Assembly (NCBI GenBank): GCA_027452215.1
Contig: DAIDGQ010000035.1
Coordinates: 121,777-185,776 of the forward strand
Source of the DNA: Granulicella sp.
GTDB lineage: Bacteria; Acidobacteriota; Terriglobia; Terriglobales; Acidobacteriaceae
Direction: 5' to 3'
DNA: 64,000 nucleotides
Both the position numbers and the translations under genes were made by a program. The first letter of the stretch is position 1, and each line of letters opens with the position of its first letter. Positions 37,763 to 45,462 of the stretch are shown here, one piece after another. The notes beneath the pieces were generated by a model, which was not told the DNA's origin, did no database searches, and saw only the letters and a program-made list of their open reading frames with translations.

Positions 37763-39374
37763 GCGACGTGTGACGAATCGAAATCTCTGCTTCTGGGTAC
37801 CCCAAGGCTTCAGCCTTGGCTTTCGCTTCCGGACAGCGCAGGTCTTCAGCCGGTGGCCACGCTTCTGGGTACCCCAAGGCTTCAGCCTTGGGCCCCATAC
37901 CCTCACAAGAAACGGGGCTTTAGCCCCTGGGGTATGCCTTCCTCGCCCCGAAACTCAATCTACGCAGGCAAAAGCAACTCGTCAGACGCTGCTTGGCCCC
38001 ACCCCCGCCGCCATCCCAAGCGAAGCCACCCCCGCCCTTCGCCGTCATCCTGAGGCGCAGCCGAAGGACCCCCGCATCCCGTCTTCCGGTGAACCCAGAG
38101 CAACCCCCACCACCATCTACGCCTACACCGCGTGGCACTCCCTCGCCTGGCTAGTCTTCGCCAACGCCATCGGCGTCCTGCTCGCCGCGATGCTCCTCTT
38201 CCCCAACCTCAACACCCTCCTCGACACCTGGACCTACGGCCGCTGGATGCCCGTCCACCTCAACGTCGAGCTCTACGGCTGGTCCAGCCTCCCTCTCCTC
38301 GCCTTCCTCTTCAAGGTCTACGCCGTGGAGCGACAGCCCGCAGCCCAATGGGCCCGCCCCATCCTCTGGATCTGGTCCACCGCCCTCGCCGTCGGCTCCC
38401 TCACCTGGATCACCGGCCACTCCAGCGGCAAGCTCTTCCTCGACTGGACCGGCTACTCCCGCGTCCTCTTCCCCCTCGCCATCTTCGCCGTCTGGCTCCT
38501 CCTCACCTACGCCCTCCTCCGATCCCGCAAATTCCACGCCGGCAAGCTCATCGGCCTGGCTCTCCTCCTCGCCGTCCCCATCCTTCTCTACATCTCCGCC
38601 AGCCCCACCCTCTACCCTCCCATCAACCCCGACACCGGAGGCCCCACCGGAGCCAGCCAGCTCGAATCCACCCTCGTCGTCATCGCGATCCTCCTCCTGC
38701 TCCCCTTCGGCCTCACCCGCCGCAAGCCCACGCGCTTCCCCGCCATCACCCTCTCCTGGGCCATCTTCCTCGCCGAGTCCCTCCTCTGCCTCGGCCTCGG
38801 CCGCTCCGACGTCAGCCACCACCGCCCCACCCAATACATCTCCCTCGCCAGCCTCCTTCTCTGGATCCCGCTCATCCCCGCCTACTTCGCCGCCTTCCAC
38901 TGGCACCCCAACACGCGCTCCTGGCGCATCGCCTTCCTCTGCTGGTGGGCCGTCCTCGTCCCCACCGGCTGGGCACTCTTCCTCCCCGGCATCCTCGACC
39001 ACTTCAAGTTCACCGACGGCCTCGTCGGTCACTCTCTCCTAGCCATGGCCGGCTTCGTCACCTCGCTCCTCATCTTCACCCTCGTCCAGCTCCTCGCCGA
39101 CGACGGCTGGATCTTCACCGCCCCCTGGTCCTTCTATCTCTGGAACCTCAGCGTCCTCGCCTACATCCTCCTCATGTTCCTCGCCGGCTGGCACGAGGGC
39201 ACGCAGCCCTCCTTCACCATGACCCCCGGCCCCGAGCGCAACCTCCTCTACTCCCTCCGCCTCCTCACCGGCATCCTCATGTTCATCGCCTCCGCCGACT
39301 GGCTCCTCGCCGCCTCCCGCCTCCTCCGCGAACCGCAACCCTCCCATCCCCTCACCCCGGAGGCCGCCCAATGA
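37731..39374 (+). CDS. CcoN-like heme-copper oxidase subunit I homologue, apparently lacking metal ligands
   Basis: From about residue 125 on the 547-residue frame has 12 hydrophobic helices. RWMPVHLNVELYGW (H176, helix 2) and FTDGLVGHSLLAMAG (H434, helix 10) resemble cbb3/NorB subunit I sites, and ERNLLYSLRLLTG the last helix. But helix 10 has HSL instead of HxH, helix 6 has no His, and the only HH pair (SDVSHHRPTQY) is in a loop-like place, so catalysis is doubtful. The real start is unclear: an ATG at 37731 lies inside the ABC gene and a GTG at 37770 follows, then about 110 codons of repeat-derived sequence (FWVPQGFSLG twice; RHPEAQPKDPR) before the first helix, with no other ATG, GTG or TTG. 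It is first in a coupled four-gene operon with the MFS-cytochrome fusion. Confidence 0.72.
   Translation: MGGSVSLTPSRRRVTNRNLCFWVPQGFSLGFRFRTAQVFSRWPRFWVPQGFSLGPHTLTRNGALAPGVCLPRPETQSTQAKATRQTLLGPTPAAIPSEATPALRRHPEAQPKDPRIPSSGEPRATPTTIYAYTAWHSLAWLVFANAIGVLLAAMLLFPNLNTLLDTWTYGRWMPVHLNVELYGWSSLPLLAFLFKVYAVERQPAAQWARPILWIWSTALAVGSLTWITGHSSGKLFLDWTGYSRVLFPLAIFAVWLLLTYALLRSRKFHAGKLIGLALLLAVPILLYISASPTLYPPINPDTGGPTGASQLESTLVVIAILLLLPFGLTRRKPTRFPAITLSWAIFLAESLLCLGLGRSDVSHHRPTQYISLASLLLWIPLIPAYFAAFHWHPNTRSWRIAFLCWWAVLVPTGWALFLPGILDHFKFTDGLVGHSLLAMAGFVTSLLIFTLVQLLADDGWIFTAPWSFYLWNLSVLAYILLMFLAGWHEGTQPSFTMTPGPERNLLYSLRLLTGILMFIASADWLLAASRLLREPQPSHPLTPEAAQ
37789..37819. repeat. REP-like palindromic repeat, copy 1 of a 31-bp direct repeat
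   Basis: This 31-bp unit includes a hairpin CCAAGGC-TTCA-GCCTTGG and recurs exactly at 37861-37891. It lies after the ABC ATPase gene and within the open upstream part of the CcoN-like frame. Confidence 0.85.
37861..37930. repeat. Bipartite palindromic repeat (TTCA hairpin plus TT hairpin)
   Basis: The second copy of the 31-bp unit forms CCCAAGGC-TTCA-GCCTTGGG. About 20 bases later comes GGGGCT-TT-AGCCCC at 37914-37927. The same pair of hairpins, one with TTCA and one with a TT loop, occurs near 42.5 and 63.4 kb. Confidence 0.85.
38031..38096 (+). repeat. 66-bp dispersed repeat inside a reading frame (copy 1)
   Basis: The segment is identical to 40341-40406 except for two bases. It translates in frame to RHPEAQPKDPRIPSSGEP within the frame leading to the CcoN-like protein. 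The reading GTCATCCTGAG-GCGCAGCCGAAGGA is like dispersed repeats often seen between genes of soil bacteria. Confidence 0.88.
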
Positions 39375-39784
39375 CCAGCCGCCACATCCTCCTCGCCTAC
39401 CAGCTCCTCACCGGCCTATCCGACACCTCCACCGGCCTCCTACTCCTCGCCGCGCCCGCCCTCACCCTCCATCTCATGCGCCTCCAGGCCCCCGCCGCCG
39501 CGCTCCCCTACCTCTCCTACATCGGAGCCTTCGTCCTCTCCACCGGCCTGGCCTGCTTCTATGGAGCCCTCCTCACCGCCCGCCCGCACTTCACCGCCAG
39601 GCTCGAAACCGTCTGGCTCCTCACCGCCCTCACCCGAGCCTCCGTAGCCCTCTTTGTCGTCATCCAAGTCACCACCGGCGCGCTCCCCTCCGGCTGGCTC
39701 ACCGTAGCCGCATCCGACGGAGCCCTCGCCCTGCTCCAATTCATCGGCCTCACAAGAGGATGGTTGCGCGATGAACCAAAGTAA
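39371..39784 (+). CDS. Small membrane protein of the CcoN/CcoO-like operon
   Basis: The 137-residue protein has about four helices (ILLAYQLLTGLSDTSTGLLL, LPYLSYIGAFVLSTGLACF, ETVWLLTALTRASVALFVV and LALLQFIGLTRGW). I do not recognise its family. The ATG overlaps the stop of the CcoN-like gene (ATGA) and its 3' end overlaps the MFS-cytochrome gene by 14 bases, so it is an integral part of the operon and probably a subunit or assembly factor of the same complex. Confidence 0.8.
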   Translation: MTSRHILLAYQLLTGLSDTSTGLLLLAAPALTLHLMRLQAPAAALPYLSYIGAFVLSTGLACFYGALLTARPHFTARLETVWLLTALTRASVALFVVIQVTTGALPSGWLTVAASDGALALLQFIGLTRGWLRDEPK

Positions 39785-41885
39785 TCCCAACCTGGCCGGC
39801 TGGCGAGGAGTCTCCCTCGTCGCCATCACCTACGTCTACTTCCTCATCTTCGCCCAGTTCGCCTTCCTCAACCGCCTCGCCCAGCTCCACATCACCGACG
39901 CCCACCTCAAAGCCGTCATGGCCGCGATGGCTCTCGGCGGCATCCTCTTCAGCCTCCTCACGCCCCGCGCCAAACGTATCCCCTCGCCCATCCGACGCCT
40001 CCAGGCTGGCCTCGCCCTCTGCTCCACCGCCGCCCTCCTCACGCTCCTGCCCCTCTCCCTCGCCGCCAGCATCGCCACCGCCTTCCTCATCGGAACCGGC
40101 CTCGGCATCCTCACCGTCACCCTAGTCACGCACCTCCGTTCCTGGCTCGGCACCGGCAACCTCCTGCTCAAAGTAGCCCTCGGCACCGGCCTCGGCTATC
40201 TCCTCTGCAACTTCCCGCCCCTCTTCACCGCAACCCCCACCACCCAGGCCATAACCGCCGCCACCCTCTGCCTCGCCGCCATCGCGATCGCCGCCAAATC
40301 CACCCCAGCCCCAGACCCGGAGCCCCACCCCGACACTCCCCCCGCACTTCGCCGTCATCCTGAGGCGCAGCCGAAGGACCCCCGCATCACGTCTTCCGGT
40401 GAACCCCAAGAAAGCCCAGCAAGCCCCACCACCCTCACCTTCCCCCAAACCCTCCTGGCCTTCACCGCCTTAATCTGGCTCGACTCCGCCGCCTTCTTCA
40501 TCATCCAGAACACCCCCGCCCTCAAAGCCGGAACCTGGCAAGGAACCCTCCACCTCACCCTCAACGGCCTCCTCCATCTCTCCGCCGCCCTCGCCTCCGC
40601 CTGGCTCCTCCGCCGCCGAGGCCTCTCCAAAACCCTCGCCCTCGCCTTCCTCGCCCTCGCCTCCGCCTGCCTCCTTCTCCTCGACCCCCACCGAGCCATC
40701 CTCGCCTCCCTCTTCTACCCCATCGGAGTCTCCCTCTACTCCGTAGCCCTCGTAGCCTACCCCGCTCTTCTCTCCAGTACCTCCACCCTCGCAGAGCGCG
40801 GCCGTCAGGCCGGCTACCTCTACGCCATCGGAGGTTGGTTCGGCTCCGCCATGGGCATCGGCATGGGCCAGAACCTCGGCCACATCCCTTGGCTCTTCGT
40901 CCTCTGCGCCGGAGCCCTCGTCCTCGCCCCGCAACTCCTCACCCTCTACCAGACCCGCAGCCGCGAACTCCTCGCCACCGCCGCCGTTCTCCTCGCCGCC
41001 CTGGCCCTCTGGACCACCACCAAAGCCCTCACCCCAACCCCCGCCCCCCTCACGCAAGCCGAGCGAGGCCGTCAGGTCTACATCTCCGAAGGCTGCATCA
41101 ACTGCCACTCCCAGTACGTCCGCCCCAACACCCCCGACGTCCTCCTCTGGGGTCCCGCCCTCTCCGTCGAAGACCTTCGCCGCCAGCACCCTCCCCTCAT
41201 CGGCAACCGCCGCCAGGGCCCCGACCTCTCCCAGGTCGGAGGCCGCCGCTCCCCCCTCTGGCTCCGCGCCCACTTCTACGCCCCCCCGCAGGTAAGCCAC
41301 GGCTCCTTCATGCCCTCCTATGCCTACCTCTTCCGCGCAGACCCGGGCGCCGAAAGCCGCGGCGACGACCTCATCGCCTATCTCCAGACCCTCCGCGACC
41401 CCGGCTCCGAGCACCTCGTCGCCGAACTTGCCTGGCACCCCTCCCCCTCCGGCTTCGCCTCCGCCACTCCCCAGCGAGGAGCACAACTCTTCTCCACCTA
41501 CTGTGCCACCTGTCACATGCCCGCCGGCCAAACCCGTCTAAGCTGGCGGAGCAGCTTTCATAGACTTCCGCCCATCCTGTCCGAAGGCCCCATCCAGGAC
41601 GTCTCCTCCCGCAGCTCTCCCGATCAACGCAGAGATCGGTTGGCCCAGATCGTCAAGTTCGGAATCCCCGGCACAGACATGCCGGGCCATGAGTACTTCT
41701 CAGACCGGGACGTAGCCTCGCTCAGTCTGTGGCTGCAGCAAACCATCGCCCAGCCAGTCGCACCACCCACAGACTCCCTCAACAATCAACCCAGCAACCA
41801 AACCAACGCGCAGACCATCGCCCAACCCCTCACCCAGCCCCTCGTAACCGCAGCCGCAACACCTTCCCCCGGAGATCAACGATGA
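39771..41885 (+). CDS. MFS-like transporter fused to two c-type cytochrome domains (CcoO/CcoP-like)
   Basis: The 704-residue protein starts with 12 helices arranged 6+6 like a major facilitator (residues 1-405) plus a thirteenth (ELLATAAVLLAALALW). The 13th would place the C-terminus in the periplasm. There it has a CcoO-like heme domain (CINCH at 442-446, GPDLSQVGGRRSPLWL, and MPSY as the probable Met ligand) and a second heme domain (CATCH at 578-582, Met in GTDMPGHEYF). The loop between helices 6 and 7 contains the RHPEAQPKDPR repeat (residues 191-212). SAMGIGMGQ in helix 11 holds MxxxM, a pattern known from the copper importer CcoA. Fusion and operon suggest an electron-transfer subunit with a transport or anchoring module; function is inferred. 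Confidence 0.85.
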   Translation: MNQSNPNLAGWRGVSLVAITYVYFLIFAQFAFLNRLAQLHITDAHLKAVMAAMALGGILFSLLTPRAKRIPSPIRRLQAGLALCSTAALLTLLPLSLAASIATAFLIGTGLGILTVTLVTHLRSWLGTGNLLLKVALGTGLGYLLCNFPPLFTATPTTQAITAATLCLAAIAIAAKSTPAPDPEPHPDTPPALRRHPEAQPKDPRITSSGEPQESPASPTTLTFPQTLLAFTALIWLDSAAFFIIQNTPALKAGTWQGTLHLTLNGLLHLSAALASAWLLRRRGLSKTLALAFLALASACLLLLDPHRAILASLFYPIGVSLYSVALVAYPALLSSTSTLAERGRQAGYLYAIGGWFGSAMGIGMGQNLGHIPWLFVLCAGALVLAPQLLTLYQTRSRELLATAAVLLAALALWTTTKALTPTPAPLTQAERGRQVYISEGCINCHSQYVRPNTPDVLLWGPALSVEDLRRQHPPLIGNRRQGPDLSQVGGRRSPLWLRAHFYAPPQVSHGSFMPSYAYLFRADPGAESRGDDLIAYLQTLRDPGSEHLVAELAWHPSPSGFASATPQRGAQLFSTYCATCHMPAGQTRLSWRSSFHRLPPILSEGPIQDVSSRSSPDQRRDRLAQIVKFGIPGTDMPGHEYFSDRDVASLSLWLQQTIAQPVAPPTDSLNNQPSNQTNAQTIAQPLTQPLVTAAATPSPGDQR
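40341..40406 (+). repeat. 66-bp dispersed repeat inside the MFS-cytochrome gene (copy 2)
   Basis: It differs from 38031-38096 at two positions and is read in the same frame (RHPEAQPKDPRITSSGEP). It lies in the loop between the two six-helix halves, where an insertion is easily tolerated. Confidence 0.88.
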
Positions 41886-42460
41886 AGACGACCACTCGCA
41901 CCCTCCTTGCAGCCCTTCCTCTCTTCTGTGCCACCCTCGCTCTCGCCCAGCACCAGACCCTCACCGTCAGTCCCGACGCCAGCTCCATCAAGTTCCTCCT
42001 CCCCAGCAATCACGATCCCACCAACGGTACCTTCCACGTCACCAAAGGCACCGTCGACTTCGACCGCACCTCCCCCAAACTCTCCGGCCTCATCGTCGTC
42101 GACGCCAACAGCGGCAACTCCGACAACAGCGCCCGCGATAAGAAGATGACCGCCCAGGTCCTCGAAGCCTCCAAATTCTCCGACGTCACCTTCGCCCCCC
42201 AGTCCTACGCCGGAACCCTCGCCCCCTCCGGAGACTCCACCCTCCAGGTCACCGGCATCTTCACCCTCCACGGAACCCCCCACCCCCTCACCGTCCCCAT
42301 GCAAATCCACATCGACGGCTCCAAGTGCACCGCCAAAGCCCACTTCACCGTCCCCTACGTAGACTGGGGCCTCAAAGACCCCAGCTGGTTCGTCCTCAAG
42401 GTAGCCAAGCAGGTAGACATAGACCTATCCCTGACTGGCACCCTCTCTCCCGCCAACTAA
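41882..42460 (+). CDS. YceI family periplasmic lipid-binding protein
   Basis: The 192-residue protein has a signal peptide (TLLAALPLFCATLALA, cut before QHQ) and the YceI lipocalin-like fold: SIKFLLPSNHDPTNGTFHV at the N-terminus, DVTFAPQSYAG in the middle and FTVPYVDWGLKDPS near the end. YceI proteins bind polyisoprenoids or quinones in the periplasm; a gene next to cytochrome b561 or oxidases is common. ATGA overlap with the MFS-cytochrome gene shows it is the last member of that operon. Confidence 0.9.
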   Translation: MKTTTRTLLAALPLFCATLALAQHQTLTVSPDASSIKFLLPSNHDPTNGTFHVTKGTVDFDRTSPKLSGLIVVDANSGNSDNSARDKKMTAQVLEASKFSDVTFAPQSYAGTLAPSGDSTLQVTGIFTLHGTPHPLTVPMQIHIDGSKCTAKAHFTVPYVDWGLKDPSWFVLKVAKQVDIDLSLTGTLSPAN

Positions 42461-42870
42461 CCTGTTCTCGTAAGCCTCTCACTGGTTTTGAAAGGGCGGG
42501 GCTTCAGCCCCGCCCTAACACCCCACAGATCCAGGTGGCTTTAGCCTCCGAGGAAATTTCCGGACCCGCCCAAATACCCCGACCTCCCCAAAGACCCCGG
42601 CCCACTCAGAGTCCCCAACCCTCCATTTTTCCCGCGCGCAACCCGAACCTTCCCTCAGTCACGCCCCTTGCAGCCCCAAACCCGCCCGAAAAGGCACGAA
42701 ACGCCCCCATTTTCCCCCGTCCCGCCGAAATACCACCCCTTCCCCAGCCCCATTCTTGTCAAATCACCACCATTGCAAACATCCCCCGTCGCCAGTAAAC
42801 TAACGAAGGCGGAAGTTGCAGCGCCCGCTGCGATCAAGCTAACCTTCACCAAATGAAGGTGTTACAGGTA
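42461..42870. other. Intergenic region with repeat and C-rich, G-poor strand
   Basis: About 410 bases without a gene. The left end holds a bipartite palindrome (listed separately). From about 42560 to 42790 the + strand is very rich in C with few G and many CCC/CCCC runs. The tRNA-Ser promoter should lie at the right end. Confidence 0.5.
42494..42549. repeat. Bipartite palindromic repeat after the YceI gene
   Basis: A perfect 9-bp hairpin GGGCGGGGC-TTCA-GCCCCGCCC is followed 18 bases later by GGTGGCT-TT-AGCCTCC with one mismatch. The order and loops equal those at 37861 and 63374. Confidence 0.8.
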
Positions 42871-42962
42871 GGAGAGTTGGCAGAGCCCGGTTGAATGCAC
42901 CTGACTCGAAATCAGACATAGTCGCAAGGCTATCGGGGGTTCGAATCCCTCACTCTCCGCCA
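42871..42962 (+). tRNA. tRNA-Ser (anticodon CGA)
   Basis: A 92-base tRNA with acceptor GGAGAGT/ACTCTCC, anticodon stem CTGA/TCAG around loop CTCGAAA (anticodon CGA), a long variable arm (ATAGTCGCAAGGCTAT) as required for tRNA-Ser, T arm with GGTTCGAATCC, discriminator G and encoded CCA. The 3' end faces the following region of different composition. Confidence 0.95.
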
Positions 42963-43231
42963 TAACCCCCACCAAATCAAACAGATACACCCTGCAATCC
43001 AATAGCATATCCCCTCGGCATACCCACATTCGCCGTCGGCCCCTCGCCGAAACCCCCTCCCAGCCAAACCCTCCACGCGCACATCGCACAACGCTAACCC
43101 ACTGCAGTAGAATACGTTAGCCAGATCTGGCACAACCCCAGTTCCGACCACATAAGCAAATCAAATCACCCATTAGAACTTCCATTTGGACTCAGCTTTT
43201 CCTCACGTTGACACTTCAACAAGAGGAAAAA

Positions 43232-44176
43232 ATGACTCTCTTCTCCAAACTAAATCCCAAAACAGTATTCTTCATCGCCCTGATTCTAGCCGCATCCGGG
43301 ACAATATCTCCGCCAATTGCCCTCGTTCTAGGAATCGTCTACGGCTTCAGCTTCGTCCACCCATATCACCTCGAGAGCAGGAATCTATCCCGGATTCTCC
43401 TGCAGCTCGCCGTTGTAGGCTTGGGATTTGGCATGAACCTCCGTCAGGTCGTTCATGCTGGCAAAGCCGGATTCGTCTACACCGCAATCAGTATCTCCGG
43501 TGTTCTGTTGCTCGGATGGCTCCTCGGCCGCCTCTTCCTCGTGAGTAAGAAGGCCTCCTATCTCATCACTGTTGGTACTGCGATCTGCGGAGGAAGCGCG
43601 ATTGCCGCCATTTCGCCAATTACGAACCCCAATGAAGAAGAGATGGCAATGTCGCTCGGAACAGTATTCATCCTGAACTCCGCCGCCTTACTTCTCTTTC
43701 CACCCATCGGACGTGCTCTTCACTTGACGCAGGCTCAATTCGGGCTATGGGCAGCGCTCGCTATCCACGACACCAGCTCCGTCGTGGGCGCATCAGCAAA
43801 ATACGGCAGTCAGGCTCTCCAGATCGCCACCACCGTTAAGCTTACCCGGGCTCTGTGGATCGTTCCGCTTGCAATGGTCACTGCCTATTTCACCAAGAGT
43901 CGCGCAAAGATCAAATTACCCTGGTTCATTCTCTTCTTTTGTCTTGCCGCAGTCGCCTACACCTATTTCCCCATCGGAAAAATCATCTATATAGGCCTTA
44001 GCAACCTGGGACGCATTGGTTTGACCGTTGTCTTATTCCTTATCGGTACAGGACTTTCCAAGGACACGCTCCGCCGAGTAGGAGCCCGCCCGTTTCTCCA
44101 GGGCATCCTGCTATGGGCGGTTGTTGGAGTTGCCTCTCTATTGGCAATTCGTGCGGGTTGGATCTCTCTGTCCTGA
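43232..44176 (+). CDS. YeiH-family (UPF0324) putative sulfate/anion exporter
   Basis: The 314-residue protein has about ten helices and UPF0324 motifs: VVGLGFGMNLRQVV, GTAICGGSAIAAISPIT, WAALAIHDTSSVVGAS and KLTRALWIVPLA. The family is thought to export sulfate or similar anions. The ATG at 43232 has AGAGGAAA upstream and is preferred to the TTG at 43208. Codon use is less C-rich than in the genes before 42.5 kb. It may act with the convergent TauE/SafE gene in sulfur oxyanion export. Confidence 0.88.
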   Translation: MTLFSKLNPKTVFFIALILAASGTISPPIALVLGIVYGFSFVHPYHLESRNLSRILLQLAVVGLGFGMNLRQVVHAGKAGFVYTAISISGVLLLGWLLGRLFLVSKKASYLITVGTAICGGSAIAAISPITNPNEEEMAMSLGTVFILNSAALLLFPPIGRALHLTQAQFGLWAALAIHDTSSVVGASAKYGSQALQIATTVKLTRALWIVPLAMVTAYFTKSRAKIKLPWFILFFCLAAVAYTYFPIGKIIYIGLSNLGRIGLTVVLFLIGTGLSKDTLRRVGARPFLQGILLWAVVGVASLLAIRAGWISLS

Positions 44177-44247
44177 CAAAACATAGAAGTCCAACAGCCA
44201 ATGGAGCAATAGCCAGACTTCGCTTTTTACACGGTACGTCTCAGAAT

Positions 44248-44625
44248 CTATCTCAACCCTTTGGTCAGACTGTAGAGCAGGATCACCAGAACCACGGAGC
44301 TGATCAATACATAGAGCTTATCTTTCTGCCGCGCGAATCCGATCACGCAAAACACAACTCGTGCAACAGGCGTGGCTATCAGCAGCAGCAAACCGAATTC
44401 AATGATGCTCTTGGGATTCATGTGAACGAGCCCATCCATAACCCCGGCGATCGTTGTACGAGTCGCTCCGCCAGTACTGAAGTGAGTGTAATCCGGGATC
44501 ATCACCCACGGATGCCGCACATACAGTAGCCCCCCCGTTAACACGACTCCAGCCGCTAACGTCACCCCCACGAGTAGCATCCGGGAAACACTCATATCGA
44601 TATCGTGATCCGTAGGCTTACTCAT
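44248..44625 (-). CDS. DUF1634 membrane protein
   Basis: The 125-residue protein has three helices (MLLVGVTLAAGVVLTGGLLY, IIEFGLLLLIATPVARVVF and KLYVLISSVVLVILLYSL). IEFGLLLLIATPVARV is the typical DUF1634 core. DUF1634 genes usually accompany TauE/SafE exporters, and here the start follows the TauE/SafE stop without a gap (TAGATG). It probably is an accessory subunit. Confidence 0.88.
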   Translation of the reverse strand: MSKPTDHDIDMSVSRMLLVGVTLAAGVVLTGGLLYVRHPWVMIPDYTHFSTGGATRTTIAGVMDGLVHMNPKSIIEFGLLLLIATPVARVVFCVIGFARQKDKLYVLISSVVLVILLYSLTKGLR

Positions 44626-45462
44626 CTAGATCCTTCCCGTAATGCCGCTGTAGATCATCTCGCAGCCTAGCACCAGAAGCACAAAAGCAAAGAAGCTCTT
44701 AAGGTTCGTCGTACTTGTCTTGACTAAAATCTTCGTGCCAATCAGAGACCCACCGAGAACACCAAGCATCACGGGCATCGCTATGCCTGGATCGATGTAA
44801 CCATGCGCAAAATAAATGCCAGCGCTTGCTGCGGCGGTTACACCAATCATAAAGTTGCTCGTTGTAGTCGAGACCTTGAACGGGAGCTTCATCGCTTGAT
44901 CCATTGCCAGGACCTTAACCGCACCGGACCCAATTCCCAGGAGCCCCGAAAGAGTCCCGGCGACAAACATGATCCCAAATCCAAGCGGCACACGTTGAGC
45001 TACGTAGGCCTCGCTTCCATGAACTCCTGGATAGGTTCCCGACAACTCAAGCTTCTTAGCTAAAGGGCTTTCTATACTATTCGAAGCATGTTCGGATCTC
45101 TTGCGGTAGGAGGAGAGAGCCGAATAAAGTAGCATGATGCCAAAAATGATTACGATCCAATGGCTAGATATCCTTGACATCAGATAGGCGCCAAGCAGTG
45201 CCCCCAGTGTAGTAGCAACTTCCAAAAACATCCCAATGCGTATATTCGATAGTCCTTCACGCACGTACGCAACAGCCGCGCCCGAGGAGGTTGCGATCAC
45301 GGAAATTAGAGAAGCTCCAATCGCGTATCGAATATCAACCTTGAACAATAAAGCCAGCACGGGAACGATGACCACACCGCCACCCAATCCGGTCAAAGCT
45401 CCAAGAAAGCCCGCAGTAATCGACGTCAAGAAGAGCAGCGAACTGAATACGACAATGCTCAT
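44626..45462 (-). CDS. TauE/SafE-family sulfite or organosulfonate exporter
   Basis: The 278-residue membrane protein has about eight helices with the duplicated TauE motifs GFLGALTGLGGGVVIVPVLA and AGTLSGLLGIGSGAVKVLAM (core GxxxGLxGxGGG). The family exports sulfite, sulfoacetate or related anions. The gene sits between a UspA gene (TGATG overlap) and DUF1634, in one operon with the efflux genes upstream. Confidence 0.9.
   Translation of the reverse strand: MSIVVFSSLLFLTSITAGFLGALTGLGGGVVIVPVLALLFKVDIRYAIGASLISVIATSSGAAVAYVREGLSNIRIGMFLEVATTLGALLGAYLMSRISSHWIVIIFGIMLLYSALSSYRKRSEHASNSIESPLAKKLELSGTYPGVHGSEAYVAQRVPLGFGIMFVAGTLSGLLGIGSGAVKVLAMDQAMKLPFKVSTTTSNFMIGVTAAASAGIYFAHGYIDPGIAMPVMLGVLGGSLIGTKILVKTSTTNLKSFFAFVLLVLGCEMIYSGITGRI

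Noticed and set aside
38132..39370. Upstream part of the long frame ending at 39784
   Set aside because: Its first 410 residues are an Arg/Pro/His-rich shadow of the CcoN-like gene. Only the last 137 residues from the ATG at 39371 look like a protein.
40470..41531. 353-codon Gly/Glu-rich frame opposite the MFS-cytochrome gene
   Set aside because: Antisense shadow; the + strand carries two clear heme motifs and membrane helices.
42655..43151. Short leftward frames around tRNA-Ser
   Set aside because: They overlap the tRNA and the C-rich tract, with no ribosome site or recognisable product.
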